64,000 bases of DNA from Microbulbifer guangxiensis (GTDB lineage: Bacteria > Pseudomonadota > Gammaproteobacteria > Pseudomonadales > Cellvibrionaceae): contig NZ_JAJSAQ010000001.1 in assembly GCF_021729075.1 (NCBI RefSeq), forward strand, positions 877,997 to 941,996. Direction: 5' to 3'. How positions within the stretch are numbered: position 1 is the first letter of the stretch; every line of letters begins with the position of its first letter. The notes under the pieces were generated by a model that was not told the DNA's origin, did no database searches, and saw only the letters and a list, made by a program, of their open reading frames with translations. Position numbers and translations under genes: made by a program. Shown piece by piece: positions 30,097 through 39,299 of the stretch.

Positions 30097-31038
30097 TTAC
30101 TCTTCTGCGAAGTGGGCGTGGTAGGCGAGTAGCTCCTCGCGGCTGATCACGAAAACCCCGTGACCACCATCCTCGAATTCCGGCCACAGGAACGGCACCT
30201 CCGGGAAGGTGCGCTCCAGCGCCTCCCAGCTGTTGCCGACTTCACACACCAGGATGCCCTCCGGCTGCAGGTGGTTGGCCGCCTCCCGCAACAACCGGCG
30301 GGTAAAGTCGAGGCCGTCATCGCCGGAACCCAGTGCAATCTCCGGCTCGGCCTGGTACTCCGCCGGCATCTCGGCAAGATCGCGGGCATCCACGTACGGG
30401 GGATTGCAGACGATCAGCTCGTAGCTGCACCCTTCCAGTCCCGCAAACAGATCTGACTGCACAGCGCGGACCCGCTCGTTGAGCTGCTGCCGGTTGATGT
30501 TGATTTGCGCCACTTCCACCGCGCCGGAAGAAATGTCACTGAGGTCAACCCGCGCTTCCGGAAAGGTCTCCGCGCAGGCGATACCGATACAGCCACTGCC
30601 GCAACAGAGATCGAGGATCGCCAGTGGCTCCACCGTCAGCCACGGCTGAAATTCCTGGCGAATCAGCTCGGCGATGGGTGAGCGCGGCACCAGCACACGA
30701 CTGTCGACATAGAAGGTCATATCGCAGAAGTGGGCCTCATGGGTAAGGTAGGCCGCGGGCAGCCGCTCGCTCACCCGCCGCTGCAGGATCGCCATGACCT
30801 CCCGCCGCTCGCTCATGGTCAGCCGGGCCTGGAGCACTTCCGGCTTGCTGTCCATCGGCAGGTGCAGGGTGTGCATCACCAGCGTGAGTGCCTCATCCCA
30901 GGCATTGTCGGTGCCATGGCCGAACCAGAGACCAGCCTCGTTGAAACGGCTGGTTCCCCAGCGTACGAAATCCAGCAGAGTGCTGAGGTCGCGAAGGTTT
31001 TCCGGGTTTCCCGGCGCCGATTCACGGTTTTCGGTCAT
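30097..31038 (-). CDS. prmB: Ribosomal protein L3 N5-glutamine methyltransferase
   Basis: SAM-dependent enzyme that methylates a glutamine of ribosomal protein L3. The 313-residue start [10 protein letters not shown] follows AAGGATAG; a longer start at 31089 is rejected. The catalytic NPPY motif is in [23 protein letters not shown] and the SAM loop in [17 protein letters not shown]. The YVD-RDL sequence after NPPY is more like PrmB than PrmC. It precedes aroC with 133 bp between, the usual prmB–aroC pairing. Confidence 0.92.
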   Translation of the reverse strand: MTENRESAPGNPENLRDLSTLLDFVRWGTSRFNEAGLWFGHGTDNAWDEALTLVMHTLHLPMDSKPEVLQARLTMSERREVMAILQRRVSERLPAAYLTHEAHFCDMTFYVDSRVLVPRSPIAELIRQEFQPWLTVEPLAILDLCCGSGCIGIACAETFPEARVDLSDISSGAVEVAQININRQQLNERVRAVQSDLFAGLEGCSYELIVCNPPYVDARDLAEMPAEYQAEPEIALGSGDDGLDFTRRLLREAANHLQPEGILVCEVGNSWEALERTFPEVPFLWPEFEDGGHGVFVISREELLAYHAHFAEE

Positions 31039-31226
31039 TGGCTCTATCCTTGAAGAGCACGGGCCAGCAGGCCCGCGACGCCCCGCCACGTGATCCGCCG
31101 GCGTTGGCGCAAAGTAAAACAGTCCTGGAGCGCCGACACCTGTGCGCCGGATCTTTACTCAAAGGTGACAAACGCTTAGGGTAGCGCACCCCGCCCCCGG
31201 GCAGTGAAAGTAGACAGCAGGACCAG

Positions 31227-31766
31227 ATGAAAGAACATTACGCGCGAATTATTGAGGCAATCGGCGAGGATCTGCAACGCCCGGGCCTGAGAGATACGCC
31301 CGAACGTGCGGCCAAGGCCATGGCCTACCTCACCAGGGGCTATGAGCAGACGGTGGAAGAAGTGGTCAACGATGCGCTCTTCCCCTCCGATTGCAGCGAG
31401 ATGGTACTGGTCAAGGACATCGAACTCTACTCCCTCTGCGAGCACCATATGCTGCCGTTTATCGGTAAGGCGCACGTTGCCTATATTCCCGACGGTAAGG
31501 TGCTGGGGCTGTCCAAGATTGCCCGCATCGTCGACATGTTTGCCCGCCGCCTGCAGATTCAGGAGCAGCTGACAGTGCAGGTCGCCGAGACCATTCAGCG
31601 CGTTACCGGTGCCGCAGGCGTCGGCGTCATCATTGAGGCCAAGCACATGTGCATGATGATGCGCGGCGTCGAAAAGCAGAATTCCGTGATGAAGACCTCC
31701 GCCATGCTGGGTTCCTTCCGCGACCAGCAGGCCACCCGTACCGAGTTCCTCTCCCTGATCCGCTGA
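31227..31766 (+). CDS. folE: GTP cyclohydrolase I
   Basis: Converts GTP to dihydroneopterin triphosphate, the first step to folate. The 179-residue protein has the zinc ligands Cys71 and His74 ([12 protein letters not shown]) and Cys142 ([10 protein letters not shown]), plus [21 protein letters not shown]. This is the zinc-dependent type (FolE, FolE1). A tautomerase gene follows 70 bp later on the same strand. It is divergent from prmB. Confidence 0.96.
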   Translation: MKEHYARIIEAIGEDLQRPGLRDTPERAAKAMAYLTRGYEQTVEEVVNDALFPSDCSEMVLVKDIELYSLCEHHMLPFIGKAHVAYIPDGKVLGLSKIARIVDMFARRLQIQEQLTVQVAETIQRVTGAAGVGVIIEAKHMCMMMRGVEKQNSVMKTSAMLGSFRDQQATRTEFLSLIR

Positions 31767-31836
31767 GGTCTAAGATTGCATGCTGGGGCACATGGATGTG
31801 TCCGCCGGCCAGAGCCCTGTTCAAGGAGTGAAGACA

Positions 31837-32181
31837 ATGCCCCACCTGGTGATCGAGTACGCCGAAAAACTCGAGGAATCAATTTCCATCCCCGCCCTGG
31901 TCAGTTCTGCCCAGGAAGCCATGAACCGCTCCGGGCTTTTCGCCCCACACACCATCAAGACCCGCGCCATTCCGTTCCGCCACTTTATTGCCGGCGAGAA
32001 GGGTGGCAGTTTCATCCATGCAGAAGTGCGCCTGTTCGAGGGGCGCAGTGAGCGGGACCGGGAGTCGTTGAGTTCCACCGTGTTCAACACCCTGTGCCAG
32101 TTCGCAGACGGTGTACCGGCGGTGACGGTCGAAGTGCGTGAAATGGATCCGAGCTGTTATTCAAAGCGCCTGCCGTTCTAG
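31837..32181 (+). CDS. 5-Carboxymethyl-2-hydroxymuconate delta-isomerase-like tautomerase
   Basis: The 114-residue protein begins MPHLVIEYAEKLEESI; after Met removal Pro1 is the catalytic base of the tautomerase superfamily. An AAGGAG site just upstream fixes this start. Matching CHMI features include ACA-length and RAIPFRHFIAGEKGGSFIHAEVRL. CHMI acts in homoprotocatechuate breakdown, but no other hpa gene is nearby, so this may be a stand-alone family member with a different substrate. It follows folE on the same strand. Confidence 0.82.
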   Translation: MPHLVIEYAEKLEESISIPALVSSAQEAMNRSGLFAPHTIKTRAIPFRHFIAGEKGGSFIHAEVRLFEGRSERDRESLSSTVFNTLCQFADGVPAVTVEVREMDPSCYSKRLPF

Positions 32182-32185
32182 GCGT

Positions 32186-33052
32186 TCAGCTTTCCTGCCC
32201 GCGCAGAAAGGGTCCGATCCAATCGGCGACTTCAGCGGCTCCGCCCTCCATATGCAGGTGGTGGCCGCCGTCCATTTCCCGCACGGCAATATTATCCCGC
32301 CCTGACAACAGCGGCCGCATGCGCTCGATCATGTCCAGAATTCCATCCCGAGCCAGCACCAGCCGTACCGGCATGGTGACCCGATCGAGAAACGCCCGGA
32401 CCTGGGGACTGGTGAGTTTGCCGGTGGAAGTGGCCATCAGGCGCGGATCGCTGCTCCAGGTCAAGCGCTGACCAAGGTCGCGGGTGCCCCGCTGTACCAG
32501 CAGCAGCGCGGCCTGGTCCGAGAGGCGGAACATCCCATTCTTGCGCGCCTCCACGGCCTCATCCAGCGTGGCGAACTCCCGCGGTTTGCGGTGCGCATAT
32601 CGGGCCCGCTGGGCGATCGCCCGCGCCAGATTCTCCGGCGCCTCCTCCGCCCTGGCCGGCGGTGGCACCAGCCCATCGATCAGCGCCAGGCGGCAGATGC
32701 GATCCGGGAAGGTGCCGGCAGTGAGCATGGCAGCGACGGCACCGCGGGAATGGGCGAGCAGGGAGAACCGGCGCCATCCCAGCGCATGCGTGATGCCGAT
32801 GACATCCTCCACCTCTTCCCAGATGTTGTAGTTGGCATCGCCGGAACGATGATAGCTGCGACCGTGGCCAGCCATATCCACTGCTACCAGGTCGAGCCCA
32901 TCGAGCAGCGGAGCCAGGCTGGCGAAGCTGGCGCAGTTGTCCAACCAGCCGTGCAGTGCCAGCACCGGCTCGCCCCCCTCGCTGCCGTAGCGACGGGCGG
33001 CGATGGCGCGGCCATCGAATTCGAGGGTAATTTCCCGGAAAATCTCAGACAT
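32186..33052 (-). CDS. Alpha/beta hydrolase
   Basis: A 288-residue alpha/beta-hydrolase fold protein. The oxyanion region is LALHGWLDNCASF, the nucleophile elbow is LLAHSRGAVAAML (Ser in A-H-S-R-G rather than the usual G-H-S-x-G), and the terminal catalytic histidine is likely in MDGGHHLHMEG. An acid near the DGILDM segment would complete the triad. Substrate unknown. Tail-to-tail with the tautomerase gene, only 4 bp apart; an open gap of 117 bp separates it from sixA. Confidence 0.85.
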   Translation of the reverse strand: MSEIFREITLEFDGRAIAARRYGSEGGEPVLALHGWLDNCASFASLAPLLDGLDLVAVDMAGHGRSYHRSGDANYNIWEEVEDVIGITHALGWRRFSLLAHSRGAVAAMLTAGTFPDRICRLALIDGLVPPPARAEEAPENLARAIAQRARYAHRKPREFATLDEAVEARKNGMFRLSDQAALLLVQRGTRDLGQRLTWSSDPRLMATSTGKLTSPQVRAFLDRVTMPVRLVLARDGILDMIERMRPLLSGRDNIAVREMDGGHHLHMEGGAAEVADWIGPFLRGQES

Positions 33053-33169
33053 GGTGCAACGGTCCAGCAGAAAGAACCGCCATGCTGCCAGCCACGTTTG
33101 CAGCTAGCAATGACCATGCAGCTCAGCGGCGATGGTCTCAGGCCATGGGGAAAGCGCGCAACGCCGGGC

Positions 33170-33625
33170 CTACTTTTCAGCGTGCTGCAGCCACTCCAGC
33201 TCGGCGCAGTTGTTGGCCCAGACCTCGGCGCTGAGGCAGGCCAGCGAGGACGTGCCCATCGGGTGCTGGTTACCGCTACCGCACAGGCCATTGACGAGAC
33301 TGCCCACCAGCGGCTGGTGGCTGACCAACAGGAGCGGGAAATCCTGGGCTGCCGCGAGTGCGTCCAGTACCACCGAGGGTGGCGTGTCACCCAACAGAAC
33401 CGGCTCGGTCCGCACCGGCAGGCCGAGTAGTTCTGCCGCGATTGCCGCAGTCTGCTGGGTGCGCACGAATGGACTCGCCCAGATGGCACGCACTTCGGCA
33501 AGCTCCGTTGCCCGGGCCCGACACAGGGCCGCCACCTGCTGGCGGCCGTGTTCAGTGAGTTCCCGGGAGGAATCGTCACCCCGATGGGGTTCCGCCTGGC
33601 CGTGGCGCAAAATCAGTAGCTTCAC
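33170..33625 (-). CDS. sixA: Phosphohistidine phosphatase
   Basis: The 151-residue protein belongs to the histidine phosphatase superfamily, with the active-site RHG at residues 7–9 (KLLILRHGQAE) and the second conserved region LLVSHQPLVGSLV. SixA removes phosphate from the HPt domain of ArcB or NPr in E. coli; the target here is unknown. The start is GTG, preceded by GGAGGTAACG. It lies 21 bp after the DUF4389 gene in a gpsA–DUF4389–sixA set. Confidence 0.87.
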   Translation of the reverse strand: MKLLILRHGQAEPHRGDDSSRELTEHGRQQVAALCRARATELAEVRAIWASPFVRTQQTAAIAAELLGLPVRTEPVLLGDTPPSVVLDALAAAQDFPLLLVSHQPLVGSLVNGLCGSGNQHPMGTSSLACLSAEVWANNCAELEWLQHAEK

Positions 33626-33646
33626 CGTTACCTCCCGCAGGGCAAA

Positions 33647-34180
33647 TCAGCTTTTGTCGCTATCGCCTGACGCATTTTTCTTGGACGAACTTTTGCCGCT
33701 GCCCTTGCTGCCAGCTCCGGCATCACTTTCCTTTTCCACGTCCTCGGCAGCCTTTTCTACGTCTTCGGCCTCCAGTTCAACCGGAACGTAGGCACCGGCA
33801 CCCTTCGCCCCTTTATCTTCACTCTCGCGCTCATCGTCTTCTTCTGCCACGACTTCGCCATTCACTTCCTCGGCGCTCTCGTAGCCAGACAGGTCTTCCA
33901 CCTCCGACTCCGGCCATTCGGAGAAGGGAAATGGCTTCTCTTCCGAGTTGTAGATCAGGAACTGCAGGGTCTGATAGACATAGGAGGCGATCTGGTCCCC
34001 CAGCCGGCGCAGGTTATCGTTGGCACTGCCGGTAAACAGGGCGAACAGGAACTGCAGCACCACCACAGCCAGCATCACTACGCCGGCGATTTCCAGCAGA
34101 ATGAAAAAGAGCACCATGTAGAGCAGGCGCATCCACTGGTTGCCGGAGGAAATGTTCTTTTTGAGTTCTTCGTTATCCAT
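33647..34180 (-). CDS. DUF4389 membrane protein
   Basis: A 177-residue protein with one long or two short TM segments at about 18–50 (LLYMVLFFILLEIAGVVML), the DUF4389 core ending near LIYNSEEKPFPFSEWP, then a charged, low-complexity tail (Glu/Asp/Lys/Ser-rich). The core is conserved in marine gammaproteobacteria and has no known function. It starts 12 bp after gpsA, so co-transcription with gpsA and sixA is likely. Confidence 0.83.
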   Translation of the reverse strand: MDNEELKKNISSGNQWMRLLYMVLFFILLEIAGVVMLAVVVLQFLFALFTGSANDNLRRLGDQIASYVYQTLQFLIYNSEEKPFPFSEWPESEVEDLSGYESAEEVNGEVVAEEDDERESEDKGAKGAGAYVPVELEAEDVEKAAEDVEKESDAGAGSKGSGKSSSKKNASGDSDKS

Positions 34181-34192
34181 GTGCGATCACCA

Positions 34193-35227
34193 TCAGGGTT
34201 TGGCCGAGTAGGCCACGTCAAAAGTTTGCGCGCCGGACATCAGATCCCTGATCACCTCGGGAATCGGGCGCTCTTCAAATAATATGGCGTGAATTGCCGA
34301 AACCAAGGGCATGTACACCCCGAGTTCGTCTGCCTTGCGCTTGATCAGGCGTACTGTGTTCACCCCTTCGGCGACCTGACCGATTTCTGCGACGGCCTGT
34401 TCCAGCGGCATCCCCTTGCCCACCAGGTAGCCGACACGGTAGTTGCGGCTCAGGTCGGAAGAGCAGGTAAGAATCAGGTCGCCGACGCCGGCGAGCCCGA
34501 TAAAGGTCATGGGATCCGCCCCCATCGCCTCGGCGAGACGCATCATTTCCGCCAATGCACGGGTAATCAACAGGCTGGTGGTGTTGCCGCCGCGCCCCAG
34601 TGCCTTGGCCATGCCGGTGACAATGGCGTAGATATTTTTCAGTGCCCCGGCCAGTTCCACCCCAAACACATCATTGCTGGAATAGACACGGAAAGTCTCG
34701 GAATGCAGAACATTCTGGATGGTCTTGCAGAGTTCCTCGTGCTCACTGGCAATCACCGTTGCGGTGTAATGCCCCTCGACAATTTCTTTCGCAAAATTCG
34801 GGCCACTCAACACTCCCACCCGCATACCGCTGGTCTCTTCCAGCAGAATGTCGCTCATCAGGTGGAAACTGTCGTGCTCGATCCCCTTGGTGGTGGATAT
34901 CAGCATGGTGCCGGGCGCAAGCATGGGGGCAACGGTCTTGACCACCTGCCGGAAAGATTTGCTGGGGATGGCCACAAAGACAATCCTGCAGTCCTTCACC
35001 GCCGCTTGCAGGTCGCTGGTGATAGTCAACTCGGGATGCAGGGGCACTCCGGGCAGGTAATAGGTATTCTCGCGCAGCTGGCGGCAGCTGGCGGCTTTTT
35101 CAGGGTCACGCATCCACTGGCGCGTATCATGCCCGTTGCCGGCAACAATATTGGCAATGGCAGTACCAAAACTGCCGCCACCCAGTACGGCAATGGAAAC
35201 AGGCGCTGAAGTTTCCGTCTGTGTCAT
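34193..35227 (-). CDS. gpsA: Glycerol-3-phosphate dehydrogenase [NAD(P)+]
   Basis: Makes sn-glycerol 3-phosphate for phospholipids. The 344-residue protein has the Rossmann motif [21 protein letters not shown], the catalytic lysine region [22 protein letters not shown] and the [14 protein letters not shown] segment. The ATG at 35227 has no strong ribosome site. It is first of the gpsA–DUF4389–sixA set. Confidence 0.95.
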   Translation of the reverse strand: MTQTETSAPVSIAVLGGGSFGTAIANIVAGNGHDTRQWMRDPEKAASCRQLRENTYYLPGVPLHPELTITSDLQAAVKDCRIVFVAIPSKSFRQVVKTVAPMLAPGTMLISTTKGIEHDSFHLMSDILLEETSGMRVGVLSGPNFAKEIVEGHYTATVIASEHEELCKTIQNVLHSETFRVYSSNDVFGVELAGALKNIYAIVTGMAKALGRGGNTTSLLITRALAEMMRLAEAMGADPMTFIGLAGVGDLILTCSSDLSRNYRVGYLVGKGMPLEQAVAEIGQVAEGVNTVRLIKRKADELGVYMPLVSAIHAILFEERPIPEVIRDLMSGAQTFDVAYSAKP

Positions 35228-35416
35228 AAAAGCCCGGGGTAAGTCAGAGGGAAGTTGTCGTTGTTGGGCCGATTATAGAGGCCAAGAGGAGGCAGCCCAA
35301 TGAACCCGGAAAAAAAGTGCGGACTCCGTTCACTTCACAACCAGTAAACGTCATTTCCCGCACAATTCGCGTGATATTTCATCGGACGGGGGAAGAAACA
35401 GCCGGCATCAGGGCAC

Positions 35417-35443
35417 AAAAAAGGGCGGCACCAGGCCGCCCTT
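35417..35443 (-). terminator. terminator after htpG
   Basis: AAGGGCGGC (35421–35429) and GCCGCCCTT (35435–35443) with a 5 nt loop; on the minus strand it ends in a T-run. It lies 24 bp past the htpG stop. Confidence 0.9.
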
Positions 35444-35466
35444 CCCCGCTGATTTGCCGATACGGC

Positions 35467-37380
35467 TCAGCCGTTCAGCTCCAGCAACAGCGTATTGAGA
35501 CGCCGCACATAGTCCGCCGGGTCGGCGAGCTGATTGCCCGCCGCCAGGTTGGCCTGATCCATCAGGATGTTGGTCAGGTCCGCAAAACGGTCCTCGTCCT
35601 GCTCCTGGTCCAGGCGCTGTACCAGCGGGTGGGAGGGGTTGACCTCGAAAATCGGCTTGGCCTCCGGCAGCGCCTGACCAGCCTGCTCCAGGATACGGCG
35701 CATCTGCGGGCCCATATCCTGCTCGCTGACCACCAGGCAGGCCGGTGAATCCACCAGCCGGGTGGTGGCGCGTACATCTTCTACACGGTTCTTCAGTACT
35801 TCCTTGACCCGCTCCACCAGCGCGCCGGCCTGCTCTTCTACCTTCTCGCGCTCGGCCTTGTCTTCCTCGCTCTCGGCCTCGCCCAGGTCCAGGGCACCTT
35901 TGGCCACATCCTGGAACGGCTTGCCGTCAAACTCGTGCATATGGCCCACGAACCACTCGTCGATCTGGTCGGTGAGCAGCAGCACTTCGATACCCTTCTT
36001 GCGGAACACTTCCAGGTACGGGCTGGATTTGGCGGTGGCAAAGTTGTCGGCGCAGACATAGTAGATGTATTTCTGCCCATCTTTCATCCGGCCGGCATAG
36101 TCCTCCAGGGACTGGTCCTGCTTCGGCTCGTCGGTATGGGTGGAGGAGAAACGCAGCAGCTTGGCAATCTTCTCCTTGTTGGCGAAGTCCTCTGCCGGAC
36201 CCTCTTTGAGGACATTGCCGAACAGGTCCCAGAACTTCTGGTACTCGTCCGCATCTTTGCTCGCCAGTTTGCCCAGCATGTCCAGCACGCGCTTGGTCAG
36301 CGCACTCTTGATCGCGTCGGTGTTGCGATCCTTCTGCAGGATTTCGCGGGACACGTTCAGCGGCAGATCGTTGGAGTCCAGCACACCCTTGACGAAGCGC
36401 AGGTACAGCGGCAGGAACTGCTCGGCGTCGTCCATGATGAAAGTGCGCTGCACATACAGCTTCAGGCCGCGGGCAGCGTCACGCTGGTACAGGTCGAACG
36501 GCGCACGGCCGGGGATGTACAGCAGGCTGGTGTAATCCAGCTTGCCCTCGACGCGGTTATGGCTCCAGGTGAGCGGATCATCGAAATCGTGGGCGATGTG
36601 CTTGTAGAATTCCTTGTACTCCTCGGACTTGATGTCGCTGCGGGAGCGGGTCCACAGGGCCTGGGCAGCGTTGACCGCTTCGAATTCCGGGGCCTTGTCT
36701 TCCTTCTCCTCACCCTCTGCCGCCGGAGCCTCCTCCTTCAGCATCTCCACCGGCAGGGCGATATGGTCGGAGTACTTCTTGATGATGGAGCGCAGGCGCC
36801 AGCCGTCGGCGAACTCTTTCGCGTCCTCTTTCAGGTGCAGGACGACACGGGTGCCGCGCTGCGGCCACTCGACGTTCTCCACCGAGTACTCGGCCTCACC
36901 ACTGCACTCCCAGTGCACGCCCTGGTCGGTACCGGCACCAGCACGGCGGGTAAAGACCTCGACCCGGTCAGCAACGATAAACGCGGAGTAGAAGCCCACA
37001 CCGAACTGGCCAATCAGGTGCGCGTCCTTCTTCTGGTCGCCGGTCAGGTTCTGCATGAAGCTGGCCGTACCGGAGCGGGCAATGGTACCCAGGTTCTCGA
37101 TCACCTCGTCGCGGCTCATGCCGATACCGTTGTCGGTGATGCTGATGGTGCCCTCTTCCTTATCGAACTCGATGCGAATACGCAGGTCCGGGTCCTCCTC
37201 CAGCAACTCGGGCCTGGAGAGGGCCTCGAAGCGCAGCTTGTCAGCGGCATCGGAGGCGTTGGATACCAGCTCGCGCAGGAAAATCTCCTTGTTGGAGTAA
37301 AGCGAGTGGATCATCAGGTGCAGCAGCTGCTTGGCTTCCGTCTGGAAACCGTGGCGCTCTTTGTGGGCCTCAACGGTCAT
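35467..37380 (-). CDS. htpG: Hsp90-family chaperone HtpG
   Basis: A 637-residue cytosolic ATP-dependent chaperone. The N-terminal GHKL ATPase contains [23 protein letters not shown] and [14 protein letters not shown], then the middle domain and the C-terminal dimerisation domain. Full length for bacterial HtpG. ATG start at 37380. The upstream region 37381–37500 must hold its promoter; the repeat element E begins 121 bp upstream of the start, so the elements lie behind the promoter rather than within the gene. Confidence 0.96.
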   Translation of the reverse strand: MTVEAHKERHGFQTEAKQLLHLMIHSLYSNKEIFLRELVSNASDAADKLRFEALSRPELLEEDPDLRIRIEFDKEEGTISITDNGIGMSRDEVIENLGTIARSGTASFMQNLTGDQKKDAHLIGQFGVGFYSAFIVADRVEVFTRRAGAGTDQGVHWECSGEAEYSVENVEWPQRGTRVVLHLKEDAKEFADGWRLRSIIKKYSDHIALPVEMLKEEAPAAEGEEKEDKAPEFEAVNAAQALWTRSRSDIKSEEYKEFYKHIAHDFDDPLTWSHNRVEGKLDYTSLLYIPGRAPFDLYQRDAARGLKLYVQRTFIMDDAEQFLPLYLRFVKGVLDSNDLPLNVSREILQKDRNTDAIKSALTKRVLDMLGKLASKDADEYQKFWDLFGNVLKEGPAEDFANKEKIAKLLRFSSTHTDEPKQDQSLEDYAGRMKDGQKYIYYVCADNFATAKSSPYLEVFRKKGIEVLLLTDQIDEWFVGHMHEFDGKPFQDVAKGALDLGEAESEEDKAEREKVEEQAGALVERVKEVLKNRVEDVRATTRLVDSPACLVVSEQDMGPQMRRILEQAGQALPEAKPIFEVNPSHPLVQRLDQEQDEDRFADLTNILMDQANLAAGNQLADPADYVRRLNTLLLELNG

Positions 37381-37500
37381 AAATTGGTCTCCCCGTACAC
37401 TTCATTCGGAACAGGGAGCAGATATAGGGGTCACTGGCGGGGTTTCAAGGCCTACATGGGGCTCCACGAATACTCCTTCGGGCCCTCGGGGCGGCACGGC

Positions 37501-37594
37501 ACCCGGTGCGCCCTTTCGAAAACGCATGAATACATCCCTGTAGCTCCGTCCGCGCCGTCCCTGGCGCGGACGGTTTCGAAAGGGCGCACCGGGT
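37501..37594 (+). repeat. Bulged-hairpin repeat element, copy E
   Basis: Perfect 21 bp outer helix (37501–37521 with 37574–37594), perfect 11 bp inner helix CCGTCCGCGCC / GGCGCGGACGG (37546–37556, 37563–37573), loop GTCCCT. The inner helix abuts the outer with no gap on the right; the 24 nt bulge on the left carries ATGAATACATCCCTGTAG. The cleanest copy, tag-first on plus. Confidence 0.95.
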
Positions 37595-37684
37595 ACCACG
37601 CCTTAGCGGATCGCTGAGAAAGACAAAGCAATCGCCAGCAGGTCAGGCCCAGAGCGACTGCCGCGCAATACGCTGCGCAGGCCG

Positions 37685-37784
37685 GCTGGCGGGGGTGGGG
37701 ATTCAAAACTGTCGATGCCAGGGACGGCATCGACAGAGCTACAGGGAGGTATTCATGCGGTTTTGAAGCCCCACCCCCGCCAGC
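37685..37784 (-). repeat. Bulged-hairpin repeat element, copy F
   Basis: Outer helix of 25 bp with one mismatch (37685–37709 with 37760–37784). Inner helix TGTCGATGCC / GGCATCGACA (37710–37719, 37726–37735), loop AGGGAC (GTCCCT on minus). The 24 nt bulge reads on minus as ATGAATACCTCCCTGTAG. It is 90 bp from copy E, in opposite orientation, and its right end is 62 bp from the serine hydrolase stop. Confidence 0.95.
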
Positions 37785-37845
37785 AGGCCGCCCGGGAGTC
37801 AGCTTTGGGCACCATTAACGGGGATCAGGGGAACAATCCCGAGAA

Positions 37846-39042
37846 CTATTTATTGGCCATCGCCGTGGCCAGGTTGCCGTTGCCGGTGATATCGATGACG
37901 AAATTAGCGGTCAGGTCGGCGATCACGCGGGATTCTGCATTCATCAGAATGGCGATACCGACCTTCTGCTTCTCGGAGTAGGCGACCGCAGCGCGGAAGC
38001 CCGCAACCCAGCCACCGTGGTAGATGATGCGGTCATCGCCCATGGTGTAGAGGCGCCAGCCGAGGCCGTAACCAGCATGGGACAGGTGGTCACGCCAGAT
38101 CCGGTGGCGCATATGACGCTGGGTGGACACACGCTCGGTGGTAATGTCCTGTATGACCTCGGGCGACAGCACCTTGGGGTAGTAGCCCATCTGCGCCTTC
38201 AGCCACTGGGCCATGTCGGAAATGCTGGCGTTCACCCCGGCAGCTGGCGCCGCGTAATAGTACTCCCGCTCCACCTTGGTCGCCCGCCAGCCCCGGCCGG
38301 TCTGCACATGGGGTGCAGCGCGGTTGTCGGACGCCATGAAACTCTCCCAGCCCACCGAGGCGTCGCCCATCTTCAGGGGGGTGAAGAAGCGCTCTCTCAG
38401 CTGGCGCTCGTAGCTCACACCGGTGGTCTTGAGGATCACGTCCTCGATGAGGCTGAACAGTACATTCTGGTAGCCGTAACACTTGCCCGGCTTGCAGCGC
38501 GGGTCGATGTTGGCGAACTTGGGCAGGATCTTGCTGAGCGGCTTGTCATCCTCGAGATAGTTGTCGTAGGCATTGGGTGTCAGGCCTGAGGAATGACTCA
38601 GCAGGTGCTCCACCTGCAGCTCGCGGGAGAGCGACGGGGTCTTGAAGCGCAGATCGGGAACGTAATTGACGACGCGGTCACGCCAGTCAAACATCTCTTC
38701 GTGGGCGAGCACCGCCGCCATGCTGCCGGCAAAAGTCTTGGAAACCGACGCCAGGCGGAACACGGTATGCGGGTCCACCTTGGCCCTTTTGCCCCTGACG
38801 CGGACCCCATAGGTGTCCATGGCCACCACCTGGTCGCCATCGACGATCACATAGGCCCCGCCCGGGATCTCCTTTTCCTTCATCAGCTGGCGGAAATAGC
38901 GATCAAACTGCTTGGCCTTTGACTGCACGTCCGCCGCACGCACGGGCGTCCAGACACAGAAAAGTGCCAGCAGGAGGATGCAGTAACGGGCGCCTCCATG
39001 GCGTCCGGTCGCGATCAGGGTGAGGAAAGATATAGTCTTCAT
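37846..39042 (-). CDS. Class C beta-lactamase-like serine hydrolase
   Basis: A 398-residue secreted or periplasmic protein of the beta-lactamase/EstB family. It has an N-terminal signal region (hydrophobic core ILLLALFCVW before TPVRAAD). Active-site motifs are SxxK in RLASVSKTF, Y-x-N in CYGYQNVLF, and HxG in YHGGWVAG. Family members include carboxylesterases and D-aminopeptidases as well as AmpC; there is no sign here that it is a resistance enzyme. The start MKTISFL is preferred over a GTG 30 bp upstream; its n-region is unusually long. Confidence 0.85.
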   Translation of the reverse strand: MKTISFLTLIATGRHGGARYCILLLALFCVWTPVRAADVQSKAKQFDRYFRQLMKEKEIPGGAYVIVDGDQVVAMDTYGVRVRGKRAKVDPHTVFRLASVSKTFAGSMAAVLAHEEMFDWRDRVVNYVPDLRFKTPSLSRELQVEHLLSHSSGLTPNAYDNYLEDDKPLSKILPKFANIDPRCKPGKCYGYQNVLFSLIEDVILKTTGVSYERQLRERFFTPLKMGDASVGWESFMASDNRAAPHVQTGRGWRATKVEREYYYAAPAAGVNASISDMAQWLKAQMGYYPKVLSPEVIQDITTERVSTQRHMRHRIWRDHLSHAGYGLGWRLYTMGDDRIIYHGGWVAGFRAAVAYSEKQKVGIAILMNAESRVIADLTANFVIDITGNGNLATAMANK

Positions 39043-39215
39043 GCCGTACTTCGCGCCGCCGCGGCAACACACTGTGTTGTACTAAGACTAGCAGGCCGCC
39101 GAAAAATTCTCTCGCGGCCAGCAGCGTCACAGTTGCTCATTGTAAGTGCAAACTCACGCCAGCGCACGGCCACTGCGCGACTGACCACACCGCCACGGCC
39201 GCAAACTCCGGGCAT

Positions 39216-39241
39216 AAAAAAACCGCCTTGCGGCGGTTTTT
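39216..39241 (-). terminator. terminator after the peroxiredoxin gene
   Basis: AAAAACCGCC and GGCGGTTTTT around a 4 nt loop, with A and T runs on both sides. It lies 58 bp beyond the peroxiredoxin stop. Confidence 0.88.
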
Positions 39242-39299
39242 ACGGAAGCGGGGGCACCCACGCACCCGCCGCCTTTGCGACCCGAAAGTCACATCAGGC

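Noticed and set aside
37469-37500. GAATAC followed by CTCC, like a seventh repeat tag
   Set aside because: No flanking outer or inner helix can be drawn; likely chance or a very decayed relic.
35935-37617. 560-codon open frame on plus, opposite htpG
   Set aside because: It is the antisense shadow of a GC-rich conserved gene; the htpG reading has all Hsp90 motifs and the plus frame has none.
37846-39042. Antibiotic-resistance beta-lactamase
   Set aside because: The SxxK/YxN/HxG pattern is shared by many esterases and peptidases of this fold; context gives no sign of resistance.
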